Below are positions 1-8,025 of a DNA stretch of 64,000 bases, piece by piece. Every line of letters starts with the position of its first letter. Within the stretch, counting starts at the first letter, position 1. Both the position numbers and the translations under genes were made by a program. Below the pieces are notes generated by a model. The model did not search any database, was not told where the DNA came from, and was given only the letters and a program-made list of their open reading frames with translations. The DNA is from Myxococcales bacterium (GTDB lineage Bacteria; Myxococcota_A; Polyangia; Polyangiales; Polyangiaceae), in contig JADJKB010000024.1 of NCBI GenBank assembly GCA_016706225.1, forward strand, positions 372,001 through 436,000, read 5' to 3'.

Positions 1-640
1 TCCCCTCGGTCTCCCGGTGCATCCAGAGGTCCAGGCGGCCGTTCGGGCGGCGGCGGCCACCTGCGCGGCCCTTGGGCACCACGTCGAGGAGATCGACGTT
101 CCGTTCGCCGCGTCGGTGGTCGAAGACTTTCAGAGGTACTGGGCCTACGTGGCGTGGGCGCAGGTCCGATTTGGCAAAATCGCGACGCATCGCGGGTTCG
201 ACGCCCGCCGCGTCGAGCCATGGACCGCTGCGATGGCCGCGGCTTTCACCGGGGCCCGCTGGGCGGCGTTTGGCGCCATCCGAAGACTTCGCCGCTTCGG
301 CGAAGTGTACGACGCGGTTCTGCAAGACTACCCAGTGCTCGTGTGCCCCACCGTCGCCGCGCCCGCGCCCGTCATCGGGCATCTCGCTACCGATCTGCCC
401 TTCGAGTTGGTGTTCGGTCGCGTCGAGGCGTTCGCCGGGTTCACCTGCATCCAGAACGTCGCCGGCGCGCCCGCGATTTCTCTCCCGCTCGGGCAGAGCA
501 CCGAAGGGCTCCCGATCGGAGTTCAGTTTGCGACGGCGCGCGGCGAGGATCGCCTGTTGCTCGAATTGGCGCGAGAGCTGGAGAGCGCGGCGCCCTGGCA
601 GCCGACAGCGCCGTCTGATCGCTGGCGCTCTGCCGTCTGA
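1..640 (+). CDS. Amidase signature family enzyme, C-terminal part (5' end outside window)
   Basis: The reading frame is open from the first base, so this is the last roughly 210 residues of a longer protein (amidases are usually 450-500 residues). The segment reading NVAGAPAISLPLG followed by GLPIGVQF is the typical C-terminal block of amidase signature enzymes (amidases, GatA-like), which hydrolyse amide bonds with a Ser-Ser-Lys triad. That triad lies in the missing N-terminal half, so activity cannot be judged and the substrate is unknown. A GTG at position 17 is an internal valine rather than a start. The next gene begins 18 bases after the stop on the same strand, so the two may be co-transcribed. 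Confidence 0.85.
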   Translation, partial: PLGLPVHPEVQAAVRAAAATCAALGHHVEEIDVPFAASVVEDFQRYWAYVAWAQVRFGKIATHRGFDARRVEPWTAAMAAAFTGARWAAFGAIRRLRRFGEVYDAVLQDYPVLVCPTVAAPAPVIGHLATDLPFELVFGRVEAFAGFTCIQNVAGAPAISLPLGQSTEGLPIGVQFATARGEDRLLLELARELESAAPWQPTAPSDRWRSAV

Positions 641-658
641 ACCGCGCGCCCGGGGATT

Positions 659-2110
659 GTGAGCTTGTCCGCGACGAGGTCTCGCGGGATCATCGCGACG
701 ATGCAGGAAGCGGCCGGCACTCGGCTCGAGTCGGACGCGGTCCGTTGGTTCGCTCACGAGCGAATCAGACGCAGAGCCCGCAACGTGAAGTGGGGCGCGG
801 TCGCTGCCTACCTCCTGAGTCTGGGAGGCGTGGGCACGATTCCGCTGCTCGGCTGGGCGGCGGCCCTGGCAGCCGTGGTCGCGGGGGTCGCCTGGCTGCT
901 GCAAGCCGCGAAGCCGGGCCAGTTCACCGAAGGCGAGTCCGAGCCTGGCACGCTCGTGCTCGACGGCCACACACTGGTCATCCAGTCCGGCGAGAGAACC
1001 GAGTCCATCGGGGCTAAAGAGGTCGATTGTGGTTGGGTCGAGGAGCCGGACTACGTCGTGCTGGTGCTGCACGATGGCCGCAGTGTGTCGGCGCGCGTGT
1101 CCAGTCGAAAAGCGCGGCTCGCGGTGCTCTCCGCCCTGGGAGTGAGTGCCGCCGATCGCGTGCTGAGCGTCCCGATCTACAGCCGCATCGGGAGCGTCCC
1201 GGGTGGGGAGCTCATGGCGGCAGTTGCAGGTGTGATCCTGCTGCCGCTGGCGGCCTTGGGCTGGAGCGGCGCCAGCTTCGCGATGTGGGAGGCCCTCACT
1301 GGTCAGCTCGCGCTGGGTGCGGGCTTGATCACCTTGGCGGGCATGCTCTTGCTGATCGCAGTCACCACACTCCCGGCGTGGCTGCTCCTGGCCGCGCTCC
1401 GGAGCCGCCGTGCCGTGATCGGGACGGACGGGATCGTGATCGAGGGTGCGTGGCGAACGGTGATCCCGTTCTCCGAGGTCGAATCGGTGACCCTGAACGC
1501 AACGGGTGCCGAGATCGAGCGCAAGAACGGCACACGGGTGCGCTTGCCCACGGGACGCAGTGATCCGCTCTACCCCACCCCGCAAGGGGAAGAGGAGCTC
1601 AAGCGGGCGCAGCGGCTGATCGAGCGCGCGAACGAGGCGATGGGCGCGGCTGGCGGGAGCGGACTGCTCGAACAGAAGGCCGCGTGGCTCGAGAGTGGTG
1701 GGCGCAGCCTGGAAGAGTGGCGGCACGCGCTCGAGGTGCTGGGTGAGCGCACTGGGGACTATCGGCGTCCAGGGATCACGAACGACGAGCTGCTCGAGAT
1801 TGCGCGGGACGCGGCCCGCAGCCAGGAGCAGCGCCTGGCCGCGATGTTCTTGATCGCGAAGCGCGGCGCCGACATCAAGGCAGCGGAGGCGAGCCTCGAA
1901 GCCTGCGCGGACAAGGATCTAGCGGCGCTGCTCCGCGCGGGCCTGGGCGGTACGCTCAGAAAGTGCGCGAGCGAGCAAGCCGCCGTCCTCCCAAGGCTGC
2001 GTGTCGCCGAAACCGATACTGGCGCCGCCGACGAGGAAGCGGAAGCCAGCGTGGACGCCGAGCGCGAAGATGCCGCCGATCGGCGGTCGCGTCGCGAAGC
2101 CTCGAGCTAG
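659..2110 (+). CDS. Membrane protein of unknown function, four predicted membrane segments
   Basis: Up to 483 residues from a GTG at 659; an ATG at 701 would give 469 residues and is an equally possible start, since neither has a clear ribosome binding site. Hydrophobic segments lie at about residues 46-62 and 65-82, and again at 184-203 and 218-246. Between the pairs is a soluble beta-rich stretch, and after residue 250 a region that resembles a PH-like or bacterial membrane-flanked domain (alternating beta strands around VIGTDGIVIEGAWRTVIPF). The last 150 residues are Ala/Glu-rich helices and end with an Asp/Glu/Arg-rich tail. I do not recognise the family. It follows the amidase by 18 bases. 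Confidence 0.7.
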   Translation: MSLSATRSRGIIATMQEAAGTRLESDAVRWFAHERIRRRARNVKWGAVAAYLLSLGGVGTIPLLGWAAALAAVVAGVAWLLQAAKPGQFTEGESEPGTLVLDGHTLVIQSGERTESIGAKEVDCGWVEEPDYVVLVLHDGRSVSARVSSRKARLAVLSALGVSAADRVLSVPIYSRIGSVPGGELMAAVAGVILLPLAALGWSGASFAMWEALTGQLALGAGLITLAGMLLLIAVTTLPAWLLLAALRSRRAVIGTDGIVIEGAWRTVIPFSEVESVTLNATGAEIERKNGTRVRLPTGRSDPLYPTPQGEEELKRAQRLIERANEAMGAAGGSGLLEQKAAWLESGGRSLEEWRHALEVLGERTGDYRRPGITNDELLEIARDAARSQEQRLAAMFLIAKRGADIKAAEASLEACADKDLAALLRAGLGGTLRKCASEQAAVLPRLRVAETDTGAADEEAEASVDAEREDAADRRSRREASS

Positions 2111-2166
2111 AGCGCCGAACAGGTTGAACGTCGTTTGTTTTCAGCGACTTGCAATGTGTTCGGCGC

Positions 2167-2266
2167 TCGCGCGCGGAGCGCGCACGGCCGAAGGCCGGGG
2201 GTTTGGGGCGCAGCCCCAACGTAAGTGTCCTAGAACACGAGCAGCGCAAGCCGATCGGTGTTCTAG
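2167..2266. terminator. Stacked inverted repeats between convergent genes, possible bidirectional terminator
   Basis: The gap between two convergent genes holds several palindromes in a row: GCGCGCGGAGCGCGC, GGCCGAAGGCC, TTGGGG-CGCAG-CCCCAA (2203-2219), and a perfect 9-base pair CTAGAACAC (2230-2238) with GTGTTCTAG (2258-2266) around a 19-base loop. There is no T-tract, so this is not a canonical intrinsic terminator. It could stop transcription from both sides or be a copy of a dispersed intergenic repeat. Confidence 0.4.
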
Positions 2267-2278
2267 GCGCGCGCGAGC

Positions 2279-2971
2279 TCAGTGCTCGACGATTGCCTCG
2301 ATGAAGACGTCGCCGACGGGAAGCTTCGCCTCCGTGAAGGTGGTCCACTTGGTCGTCCACCCGACGTGATCGTCCGGGTGATCGAGCGTGTCGTCCGTCG
2401 TCGTGTAGAACGAACCGGCTCCCTGATCCAAGGCGAGCGGGGGTGGTTTCCACTCCACCGCGACCCACACCGCACCGGACTTGATCTCCGTGTCCGGCAC
2501 GTCGATCTCCAGGAAGCCGTCCACCTGGTCCTTCGCGACGGGTTGCGGCGCCGCCGTGAAGAGGATGGTGTCCGTTGGCAGGGTTCCGTCGTCCCCGTAG
2601 CCACGCACGTCGAACGGGAGATCTTCACCGGCGGTGGGGTTGTAGACCCACAGCCGAACCTTGGTCAGCGTGGACGGGTAGGTCGTTGGGGTGAACCGCA
2701 CCGCGATTTCGGACCTGTCGTTCAGATCCATCACCCACGGACTGAAGCTGCCCACCTGGGTTGCACCATGATGAGAGAGCGTCTCGCTGGTGGTTCCGGC
2801 GCTGCCACCCGTAGCACCTCCGGTGCCCGTGCCGCTGCTGCCACCTGCGCCGCTCGCGCCTCCCGTTGCGCCTCCAGTGCCGCCGGTGCCGTTCGAAGCC
2901 GGGTCGTCGTCACTTCCACAAGCCGTCACGCCGAGCAGTAGAACCAAGGTCAGTATGGAAATGGTTCGCAT
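2279..2971 (-). CDS. Secreted lipoprotein of unknown function
   Basis: 230 residues. The N-terminus is a lipoprotein signal with a lipobox ending at Cys18 (LGVTAC), followed by a Gly/Thr/Ala/Ser-rich linker to about residue 58. The rest is a soluble beta-rich domain (about residues 65-228) with no family I can name; a stretch near VWVAVEWKPP resembles carbohydrate-binding or lectin-like sandwich folds, but this is only an impression. An AGGAGG ribosome binding site sits 5 bases before the ATG. The gene starts 27 bases after the stop of the long beta-helix lipoprotein upstream, so the two probably share one transcript and may act together at the outer membrane or cell surface. Confidence 0.8.
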   Translation of the reverse strand: MRTISILTLVLLLGVTACGSDDDPASNGTGGTGGATGGASGAGGSSGTGTGGATGGSAGTTSETLSHHGATQVGSFSPWVMDLNDRSEIAVRFTPTTYPSTLTKVRLWVYNPTAGEDLPFDVRGYGDDGTLPTDTILFTAAPQPVAKDQVDGFLEIDVPDTEIKSGAVWVAVEWKPPPLALDQGAGSFYTTTDDTLDHPDDHVGWTTKWTTFTEAKLPVGDVFIEAIVEH

Positions 2972-2998
2972 GTGGACCTCCTGGAAGTTCGAAACAAT

Positions 2999-5095
2999 TC
3001 AAGCGCCGGGCTGGAACTCGTAGGCTCCCAGATCTGCACACGCGGCACCGCACGCAGGCCCGTTTGGCGTCGACGGATCGTCGACTCGGGGTTTCCCATC
3101 CAGGTCCGTGGCCGGGGCCAGCTTCCCGTCGGCCACGTCGATGCAGATCGAGCCGGCGCTCAGGTGAAGATTGCCTGCGGCGAGATCCACGAACGTGGGG
3201 TTCTTGTCGAGGTTGCCCGTGCCGGCGTGCCCGCCGCTGATGGCGGTATAGGTGACGGCCAGGGATTTCCCGCCGCTGTTGTCGATCTCGTTCGGCAGGT
3301 TGGCCCAGAGGATGCTGTTGACGATGCTGAGCTCCTCGGCGTTCACGACCGCGCCGCCGGCGTTTTCTGCCGTGTTCCCCGCAAGAGTGCAGTTGAGAAG
3401 CGAGAGCAGCCCTGCGCTGCCCGCTTCGATCGCGCCGCCGTTGGGCGCGGAGTTGGAGAAGAATGCGCTCGTCTGCAGCGAGACGCTCGCGCCCATTCCC
3501 ATCGCCAGAGCACCCCCGAAGGTCCCGGTCTTGTTGCCGCCGAGCCAGCAGCCCGAGAACTCCGCACTGCCTGCGAGCTTGGTCACGGCGCCGCCCTGGG
3601 TTCCCGACGAATTCTCGGTGAACTTGCTGGTTTTGACGCTCAGCTTTCCGTCGTCTCCGTGGATGGCACCGCCGCTGGTTCCGGCCTTGCCGTTCTCGAA
3701 GACCGAATCGTCGATCTGAAGCTCGCTCTGACCGAACCAGATCGCGCCTCCGGCCTGGGCGATGGCCTCGTTGCCGGTGAACGTGCTCGCTTCGACGCTG
3801 ACCGTGGCTTTCCAGGCGCTCAGAGCCCCACCGTAGTCGGCCTGGTTGCCGGTGAACGTGGCCCCCTTCACGGAGCTGGGGAGCGTACCGCCCAGCTTCA
3901 ACGCCCCGCCGGACTCGGCAGCGACGTTCTTGGTGAACGTGTCGTTCAGCAGCGTGACAACACCCTCTGCAGCAAGCGCGCCCCCCTCCGCCCATTTGTC
4001 CTCGTCCGAGACCACCGCTTGGTTCTCCTCGAAGCTCGAGCCGGTGACCTTGGCGGAGCCGCCCGACACGTGAATCCCGCCGCCCGCGTGGGCCACGTTC
4101 TTCGTGAATGTCGAGTCGACCACGACGAGCTCGCTCGAGGTAGTCCCGATGCCACCACCGCTGCTCACCGCCGTGTTGTTCTCGAAGTGGGAGCTCTCCA
4201 CCTCGGGCGCGCTCCCTGAGCTGCTCATGCCACCGCCGAACTTGGACGCGGCGTTTCCGTCGAACGTGCAGTCGGAGATGGTCGGGTTGCTGCCTGCGAA
4301 GTTCGCCATGCCCGCTCCGCTGGCACCCGCCTCGTTGTCGACGAACGAACAAGCCGTCACGGTCGGAGAGCTCCCGAAGTTCATCATCCCGGCGCCGTGC
4401 TCGCTCGCGTAGTTCGAGCGGAAGGAGCAGTTCTTCACGGTCGGGGAGCTGTTCAGGTTGCCCATCCCCGCGCCGTTACGATTGAGCTGCTCGAGGTCGT
4501 CATCGGCGCGGCCGCCGGTGATCGTGAACCCGTCGAGCAGGGCGTCGTCAGCGCCCGTGACCACGTGAAAGACGTGATTTGCGCCGTCCGGACCGTCCCG
4601 CCCGTCGAGGACCGTCTCGTTAGCCGAGAAATCGCGCGCGTCGAGTGAAGACTCGTTGCCGACGAATCCCCCGTAGACATCCACTCCCGCTCGCAGACGC
4701 ACGGTGTTCAGGCGGCAGTTCTGATGGAGGTAGTGGCTGCCGCGTTTCACCCAGACCTGCCAGCGATCACAACTCGAGTTCGTGAGCGCGCCACAACGCG
4801 CGCGCTCGATGCCTTCGTTCAAGCTGCGAACCGCGCTCTTCCACGACCAGCCGTCGCCGGACGCCGTTGCCTCGCCGTCGACGTACTGAACACACTGACC
4901 TTCGGGGTAGGTGGCCTCACACTTTGCGGGATCGAAGCTGTCGTCCATGCTGCAAGTGGGCGTGCCACCCGTGCCGCCGGTGCCGCCGACCCCTCCGGTT
5001 CCGCCGGTTCCCGCGCTGTCATCGTCGCCACCACTACAGCCCAGTGCACTGAGTGCGACCACCAGGGTCAGCGGTCCAATCGAGAGCGAACGCAT
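2999..5095 (-). CDS. Beta-helix lipoprotein with Pmp-like repeats and choice-of-anchor Q C-terminus
   Basis: 698 residues from the ATG at 5095, chosen because GGGAGGT lies 5 bases upstream and the protein then begins with a clean lipoprotein signal (lipobox cysteine at residue 20). An upstream in-frame start at 5215 would bury the signal. A Gly/Thr linker follows. Residues about 160-600 are repeats of roughly 20-25 residues with the pattern GGA/GGG, small residues, then SxFxxNxA, as in right-handed beta-helix autotransporter-like and chlamydial Pmp-type proteins. The last 80 residues (NPTFVD, LHLSAGSICID, DLGAYE) match the choice-of-anchor Q ending seen in secreted beta-helix proteins. Likely a surface adhesin or polysaccharide-binding protein. 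First gene of an operon with the lipoprotein at 2279-2971. Confidence 0.85.
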   Translation of the reverse strand: MRSLSIGPLTLVVALSALGCSGGDDDSAGTGGTGGVGGTGGTGGTPTCSMDDSFDPAKCEATYPEGQCVQYVDGEATASGDGWSWKSAVRSLNEGIERARCGALTNSSCDRWQVWVKRGSHYLHQNCRLNTVRLRAGVDVYGGFVGNESSLDARDFSANETVLDGRDGPDGANHVFHVVTGADDALLDGFTITGGRADDDLEQLNRNGAGMGNLNSSPTVKNCSFRSNYASEHGAGMMNFGSSPTVTACSFVDNEAGASGAGMANFAGSNPTISDCTFDGNAASKFGGGMSSSGSAPEVESSHFENNTAVSSGGGIGTTSSELVVVDSTFTKNVAHAGGGIHVSGGSAKVTGSSFEENQAVVSDEDKWAEGGALAAEGVVTLLNDTFTKNVAAESGGALKLGGTLPSSVKGATFTGNQADYGGALSAWKATVSVEASTFTGNEAIAQAGGAIWFGQSELQIDDSVFENGKAGTSGGAIHGDDGKLSVKTSKFTENSSGTQGGAVTKLAGSAEFSGCWLGGNKTGTFGGALAMGMGASVSLQTSAFFSNSAPNGGAIEAGSAGLLSLLNCTLAGNTAENAGGAVVNAEELSIVNSILWANLPNEIDNSGGKSLAVTYTAISGGHAGTGNLDKNPTFVDLAAGNLHLSAGSICIDVADGKLAPATDLDGKPRVDDPSTPNGPACGAACADLGAYEFQPGA

Positions 5096-5427
5096 TGAGC
5101 ACCTCCCGTGCCACGCGCACGCAATTAGTATGCCTTCAAATGATTCTGACCGCTTAGCGGGCCAGGCGGCGGCGCAGCGCTGAAAATCCTGCGGAAGTGT
5201 TTTTGGAAACGGCACTCCGTGCGGGCACCGCTGGTCTCAGCCGGCGCCCAAAGCTCCGCGGCGGTGGCGCGGCCCGTGTGCCGTGCTGGCGCAGCCTGGC
5301 GCGGGGGGCCAGTTTCGCGAGCGGGCGAGGGGAGCCGAAGCGCCTGCTCGGTCGAAGATCACGACCGATGGGCAGCCGCAATGGACGCGCCCTCTCCGTC
5401 ATGCTCGGCTGCGCCCGGAGGCCGCTC
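5096..5427. other. Intergenic region of 332 bases between divergent genes
   Basis: No convincing gene. The only AT-rich patch is at about 5120-5150, containing (minus strand) TTTGAAGGCATACTAATTG. This could hold a promoter -10 region for the beta-helix lipoprotein operon, but no well-spaced -35 is evident. The rest, up to the ABM gene, is open in one plus-strand frame but low in recognisable sequence and is read here as untranslated. Confidence 0.5.
5417..5421 (+). promoter_or_regulatory. Ribosome binding site fixing a TTG start
   Basis: GGAGG lies 6 bases before a TTG at 5428. The candidate ATGs upstream (5368 and 5401) have no such site, and only the TTG puts the protein N-terminus at the conserved first beta strand of the ABM fold. 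Confidence 0.7.
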
Positions 5428-5793
5428 TTGATCGTCGTCACCAATCGCATCCCTGTCGCCGAAGGACATGAAATCGATTTCGAGGATCGCTTTCGCAAGC
5501 GCGTGCATCTCGTCGACCAAGCGCCGGGCTTCGTGCGCAACGAAGTCCACCGGCCGAAGCCGATGAAATTCGACCACGAGGCGGGTGGCTTCGTGCCCGA
5601 CCCCGAGAAACAGGGCCACTACGAGGTCAAGACCTGGTGGCGCCGCTTCGAGGACTTCGAAGCCTGGACCAAGAGCCCCGCCTTCGGCGAAGCGCACAAG
5701 AACCGCGCCCCGAAGGAGATGTTCGCGGGGCCGAGTGTGCTCGAGGTGCACGAGGTCTTCCTCAGCACGGATCTCGCGGAGCTCGACGGCTGA
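5428..5793 (+). CDS. Antibiotic biosynthesis monooxygenase (ABM) domain protein, HmoA/IsdG-like
   Basis: 121 residues from the TTG start. The pattern VVTNRIPV, then GFxRNE, then a WxxFEDFxxWxxSPAFxxAH block is that of the dimeric ABM ferredoxin-like fold shared by cofactor-free monooxygenases and IsdG/HmoA-type haem-degrading enzymes. The conserved Trp and His of the last block are present. Which of the two chemistries applies cannot be told from sequence; there is no iron-uptake or polyketide gene next to it. It converges with the HxlR-type regulator gene, with only 9 bases between the stops. Confidence 0.8.
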   Translation: MIVVTNRIPVAEGHEIDFEDRFRKRVHLVDQAPGFVRNEVHRPKPMKFDHEAGGFVPDPEKQGHYEVKTWWRRFEDFEAWTKSPAFGEAHKNRAPKEMFAGPSVLEVHEVFLSTDLAELDG

Positions 5794-5802
5794 GCGGCCC
5801 GC

Positions 5803-6504
5803 TCAACGCAGTGTCGCGCGCGCCCCCAGCGTGGCGGGGTTCTTCGACGGCGGGAACGCCCGCAGTAACTCGCGAAAAGCGCGGCGTGAGCCCTCGACCT
5901 GGAGGTGTCCCGAGGCTTCGAGCGCGGCGGGGGAGCGCTGCAAGAACAAGAGAGCGAAGATCGTGTCGACGCTGCCGCGAAGCGTGACCTGCGCGCCAGC
6001 GGGGTCACCTTCGGTGATGCGCACGCGGTCCGGGCTCACTTCGATGTCGAAACCACGCTCCCCGGCCCAGAGCGCGACCCGAAGCTGCATGTTCCCGATG
6101 TAGCGGCGTTTCATCGACAGTAGCGCCCAGCCAATGTCCACGCGGTCGTCGGGTCGCGGCTGGTCGAGATATCGACCGCCAAAGCGTGCCAGCTCCATCA
6201 GAGCGGGCTCGAGCGCCGCTCCAGTTTCGGACAAACCGTACACCGTTGCTCCGCTCGGTTTGCCCAGCTTGCGTTTTGCGATCAGGCCTTCGTGCTCCAG
6301 GCTCTTCAGGCGCTGCGCGAGCAGGTTGGTGGTGATGCCCGGCAGCTCATCGAGCAAATCGGAATAGCGACGTGGCCCGAGCAGCAGGTTCCGGACGATG
6401 AGCAACGTCCAGCGCTCGCCCAGCACGTCCAGCGCCCGCGCTAGCCCGCAGAACTGGTGATAAGAGCGCCGCGGCGTCGAGGCTTTAGTTTTGGCACTTG
6501 CCAC
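5803..6504 (-). CDS. HxlR-type winged-helix regulator with C-terminal SCP2-like domain
   Basis: 233 residues from a GTG at 6504; an ATG at 6534 would add ten residues but would overlap the start of the divergent gene and leave no room for either promoter. Residues about 12-100 are an HxlR winged helix: CGLARALDVLGERWTLLIVRNL, then a YSDLLDELPGIT recognition segment and LKSLEHEGLI (motifs split here by eye). Residues about 120-225 look like a small SCP2/sterol-carrier-like domain that could bind a ligand. HxlR-type proteins usually control a divergent neighbour, so the membrane gene at 6533 is the likely target. Confidence 0.8.
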   Translation of the reverse strand: MASAKTKASTPRRSYHQFCGLARALDVLGERWTLLIVRNLLLGPRRYSDLLDELPGITTNLLAQRLKSLEHEGLIAKRKLGKPSGATVYGLSETGAALEPALMELARFGGRYLDQPRPDDRVDIGWALLSMKRRYIGNMQLRVALWAGERGFDIEVSPDRVRITEGDPAGAQVTLRGSVDTIFALLFLQRSPAALEASGHLQVEGSRRAFRELLRAFPPSKNPATLGARATLR

Positions 6505-6532
6505 TATTAAAAAATAAAGTATAGCTCTTGGC
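6505..6532. promoter_or_regulatory. AT-rich 28-base promoter/operator between divergent genes
   Basis: This short segment is strikingly AT-rich for this genome (minus strand reads TATACTTTATTTTTTAAT) and separates the regulator from the membrane protein gene. It is too short to hold two normal promoters with leaders, so one or both transcripts may be leaderless; no ribosome binding site is seen before either start. Confidence 0.5.
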
Positions 6533-7297
6533 ATGTCGAGTCAATTCGCCCTCGCCCCGGCCCCTGCGCTGGTGTTGTTCGGCATTCCGGCCCTGGCGGT
6601 GGCGATGGCGGTGTTGTTCGTGCTCGGGGTCCGTCACGCGGCCCAGTTGGGTGGAGCCACGCCAGCGGTTACCCGTCGGCAGGTGGGCCTGGCCTCGCTT
6701 GGCGTTGCTACGTGGATGGCGCTGACGGCGGCGGCGGCTCTCTCTGGCCAGCTCCAGCGCTTCGATCTGCGCCCTCCGCCGATGGTCGTCATGTTGCTGC
6801 TCATCCTGGGCGGTGGCGTAGCCCTTGGCCTGTCGCGCGTCGGCAAGCTCTTCGCCACGTTGCCGCTCTGGCTGCTGGTCGGAGCGCAGGGCCTGCGGTT
6901 CCCGCTCGAGCTCGTGATGCACGAAGCCGCGCGCAGCGGCGTCATGCCGGTGCAGATGTCCTTTTCGGGGTACAACTTCGACATCGTGACGGGAGCCGGC
7001 GCGCTCTTCTTGGCGGCGTTCCTGAAGCGCGGAGACGTCCCGCGCGCAGTGGTCGTCTTCTGGAACGTACTCGGCCTGTGCGCGCTCAGCGTGATCGCCG
7101 TGGTTGCCCTGGCAACGTCGCCCATGCTGCGCGCCTTCGGCGATGGGTCGCTGAATACCTGGGTGTTGTTCTTCCCGTACGTGTGGCTCCCCGCCGTCAT
7201 GGTGACCGCTGCCGTTGCGGGGCACGTGGTGGTGTTTCGCCACCTGGCCCAGCGGCGTTCGGCGCCGGCCCCCGCGCTCAAAGACTTCGCTGGTTGA
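6533..7297 (+). CDS. Polytopic inner-membrane protein, about seven membrane segments, function unknown
   Basis: 254 residues, strongly hydrophobic. Predicted membrane helices lie near residues 11-30, 50-68, 77-97, 103-118, 150-170, 178-198 and 212-235. No motif identifies a family. The gene is divergent from an HxlR-type regulator across 28 AT-rich bases, so it is probably that regulator's target. Its last 20 bases overlap, tail to tail, the end of arsH on the other strand. Confidence 0.75.
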   Translation: MSSQFALAPAPALVLFGIPALAVAMAVLFVLGVRHAAQLGGATPAVTRRQVGLASLGVATWMALTAAAALSGQLQRFDLRPPPMVVMLLLILGGGVALGLSRVGKLFATLPLWLLVGAQGLRFPLELVMHEAARSGVMPVQMSFSGYNFDIVTGAGALFLAAFLKRGDVPRAVVVFWNVLGLCALSVIAVVALATSPMLRAFGDGSLNTWVLFFPYVWLPAVMVTAAVAGHVVVFRHLAQRRSAPAPALKDFAG

Positions 7298-8000
7298 CGC
7301 GTTTCGACAGCTCTTCGGCGCTCTCTTTGCGCTCGCTGTAGCGGTCCGTGAGGTACCCGCTTCGGTCTCGCAGCAGCAGCGTAAATTTCATCAGCTCCTC
7401 CATGACGTCGACGATTCGGTCATAATACGCCGAGGGTTTCATGCGACCGTCGTCCTCGAACTCCAGAAACGCCTTGGGCACCGACGACTGGTTGGGGATG
7501 GTGAACATGCGCATCCAGCGTCCGAGAATTCGGAGCTGATTGACCGCGTTGAAGCTCTGCGAGCCGCCGCACACTTGCATGAGCGCGAGGGTCTTGCCTT
7601 GTGTGGGGCGCACCGCTCCCAGGGCCAGAGGGATCCAGTCGATCTGCGCTTTCATCACGCCGGTCATGGCGCCGTGCCGCTCGGGCGTGGACCAGACCAT
7701 CCCTTCTGACCAGGTCGCGAGCTGCCTGAGCTCGGCGACCTTCGGGTGGCTTGCGTCCGCGTCGTCCGGCAGCGGTAGACCGCTCGGATCGAACGTGCGC
7801 GTTTCGGCGCCGAGCCGGCGGAGAATGCGCACCGCTTCTTCGCCTGCCAGACGACTGTAGGAGCGCTTTCGCAGTGACCCAGAGAGCAGCAATATGCGCG
7901 GCGGGTGTGTGCTCGGCGCGCCGCCGAACAGCTTGTTGTCGTCGATGGGCTGAAAGGAGTCTTCGGCCAGGTTCGGCCAGGTATCACTCGGGTGGGGCAC
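7278..8000 (-). CDS. arsH: ArsH, NADPH-dependent FMN flavoprotein
   Basis: 240 residues from a GTG at 8000, preceded by GGAGAG at good spacing. The sequence carries the FMN phosphate loop SGSLRKRSYS near residue 40 and the highly conserved ArsH core STPERHGAMTG, QVCGGSQSFN and RWMRMFTIPNQSSVPKAF. ArsH proteins form tetramers that reduce or oxidise small substrates; some oxidise trivalent organoarsenicals, others act as quinone or azo reductases. No other arsenic gene (arsR, acr3, arsC) is near, so its role here may be general redox defence. It overlaps the convergent membrane protein gene by 20 bases. Confidence 0.93.
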   Translation of the reverse strand: MPHPSDTWPNLAEDSFQPIDDNKLFGGAPSTHPPRILLLSGSLRKRSYSRLAGEEAVRILRRLGAETRTFDPSGLPLPDDADASHPKVAELRQLATWSEGMVWSTPERHGAMTGVMKAQIDWIPLALGAVRPTQGKTLALMQVCGGSQSFNAVNQLRILGRWMRMFTIPNQSSVPKAFLEFEDDGRMKPSAYYDRIVDVMEELMKFTLLLRDRSGYLTDRYSERKESAEELSKRVNQRSL

Positions 8001-8025
8001 GTGGCTCTCCGTTGCTGGGCCTGCT

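Noticed and set aside
2910..4352. Minus-strand 480-codon Arg/Gly-rich frame in the beta-helix gene
   Set aside because: Out-of-frame shadow of the repeat-rich lipoprotein gene.
5097..5114. Sigma-54-like sequence TGGCACGGGAGGTGCT (minus strand) before the beta-helix lipoprotein
   Set aside because: The spacing fits, but it overlaps the ribosome binding site and would start transcription inside the gene.
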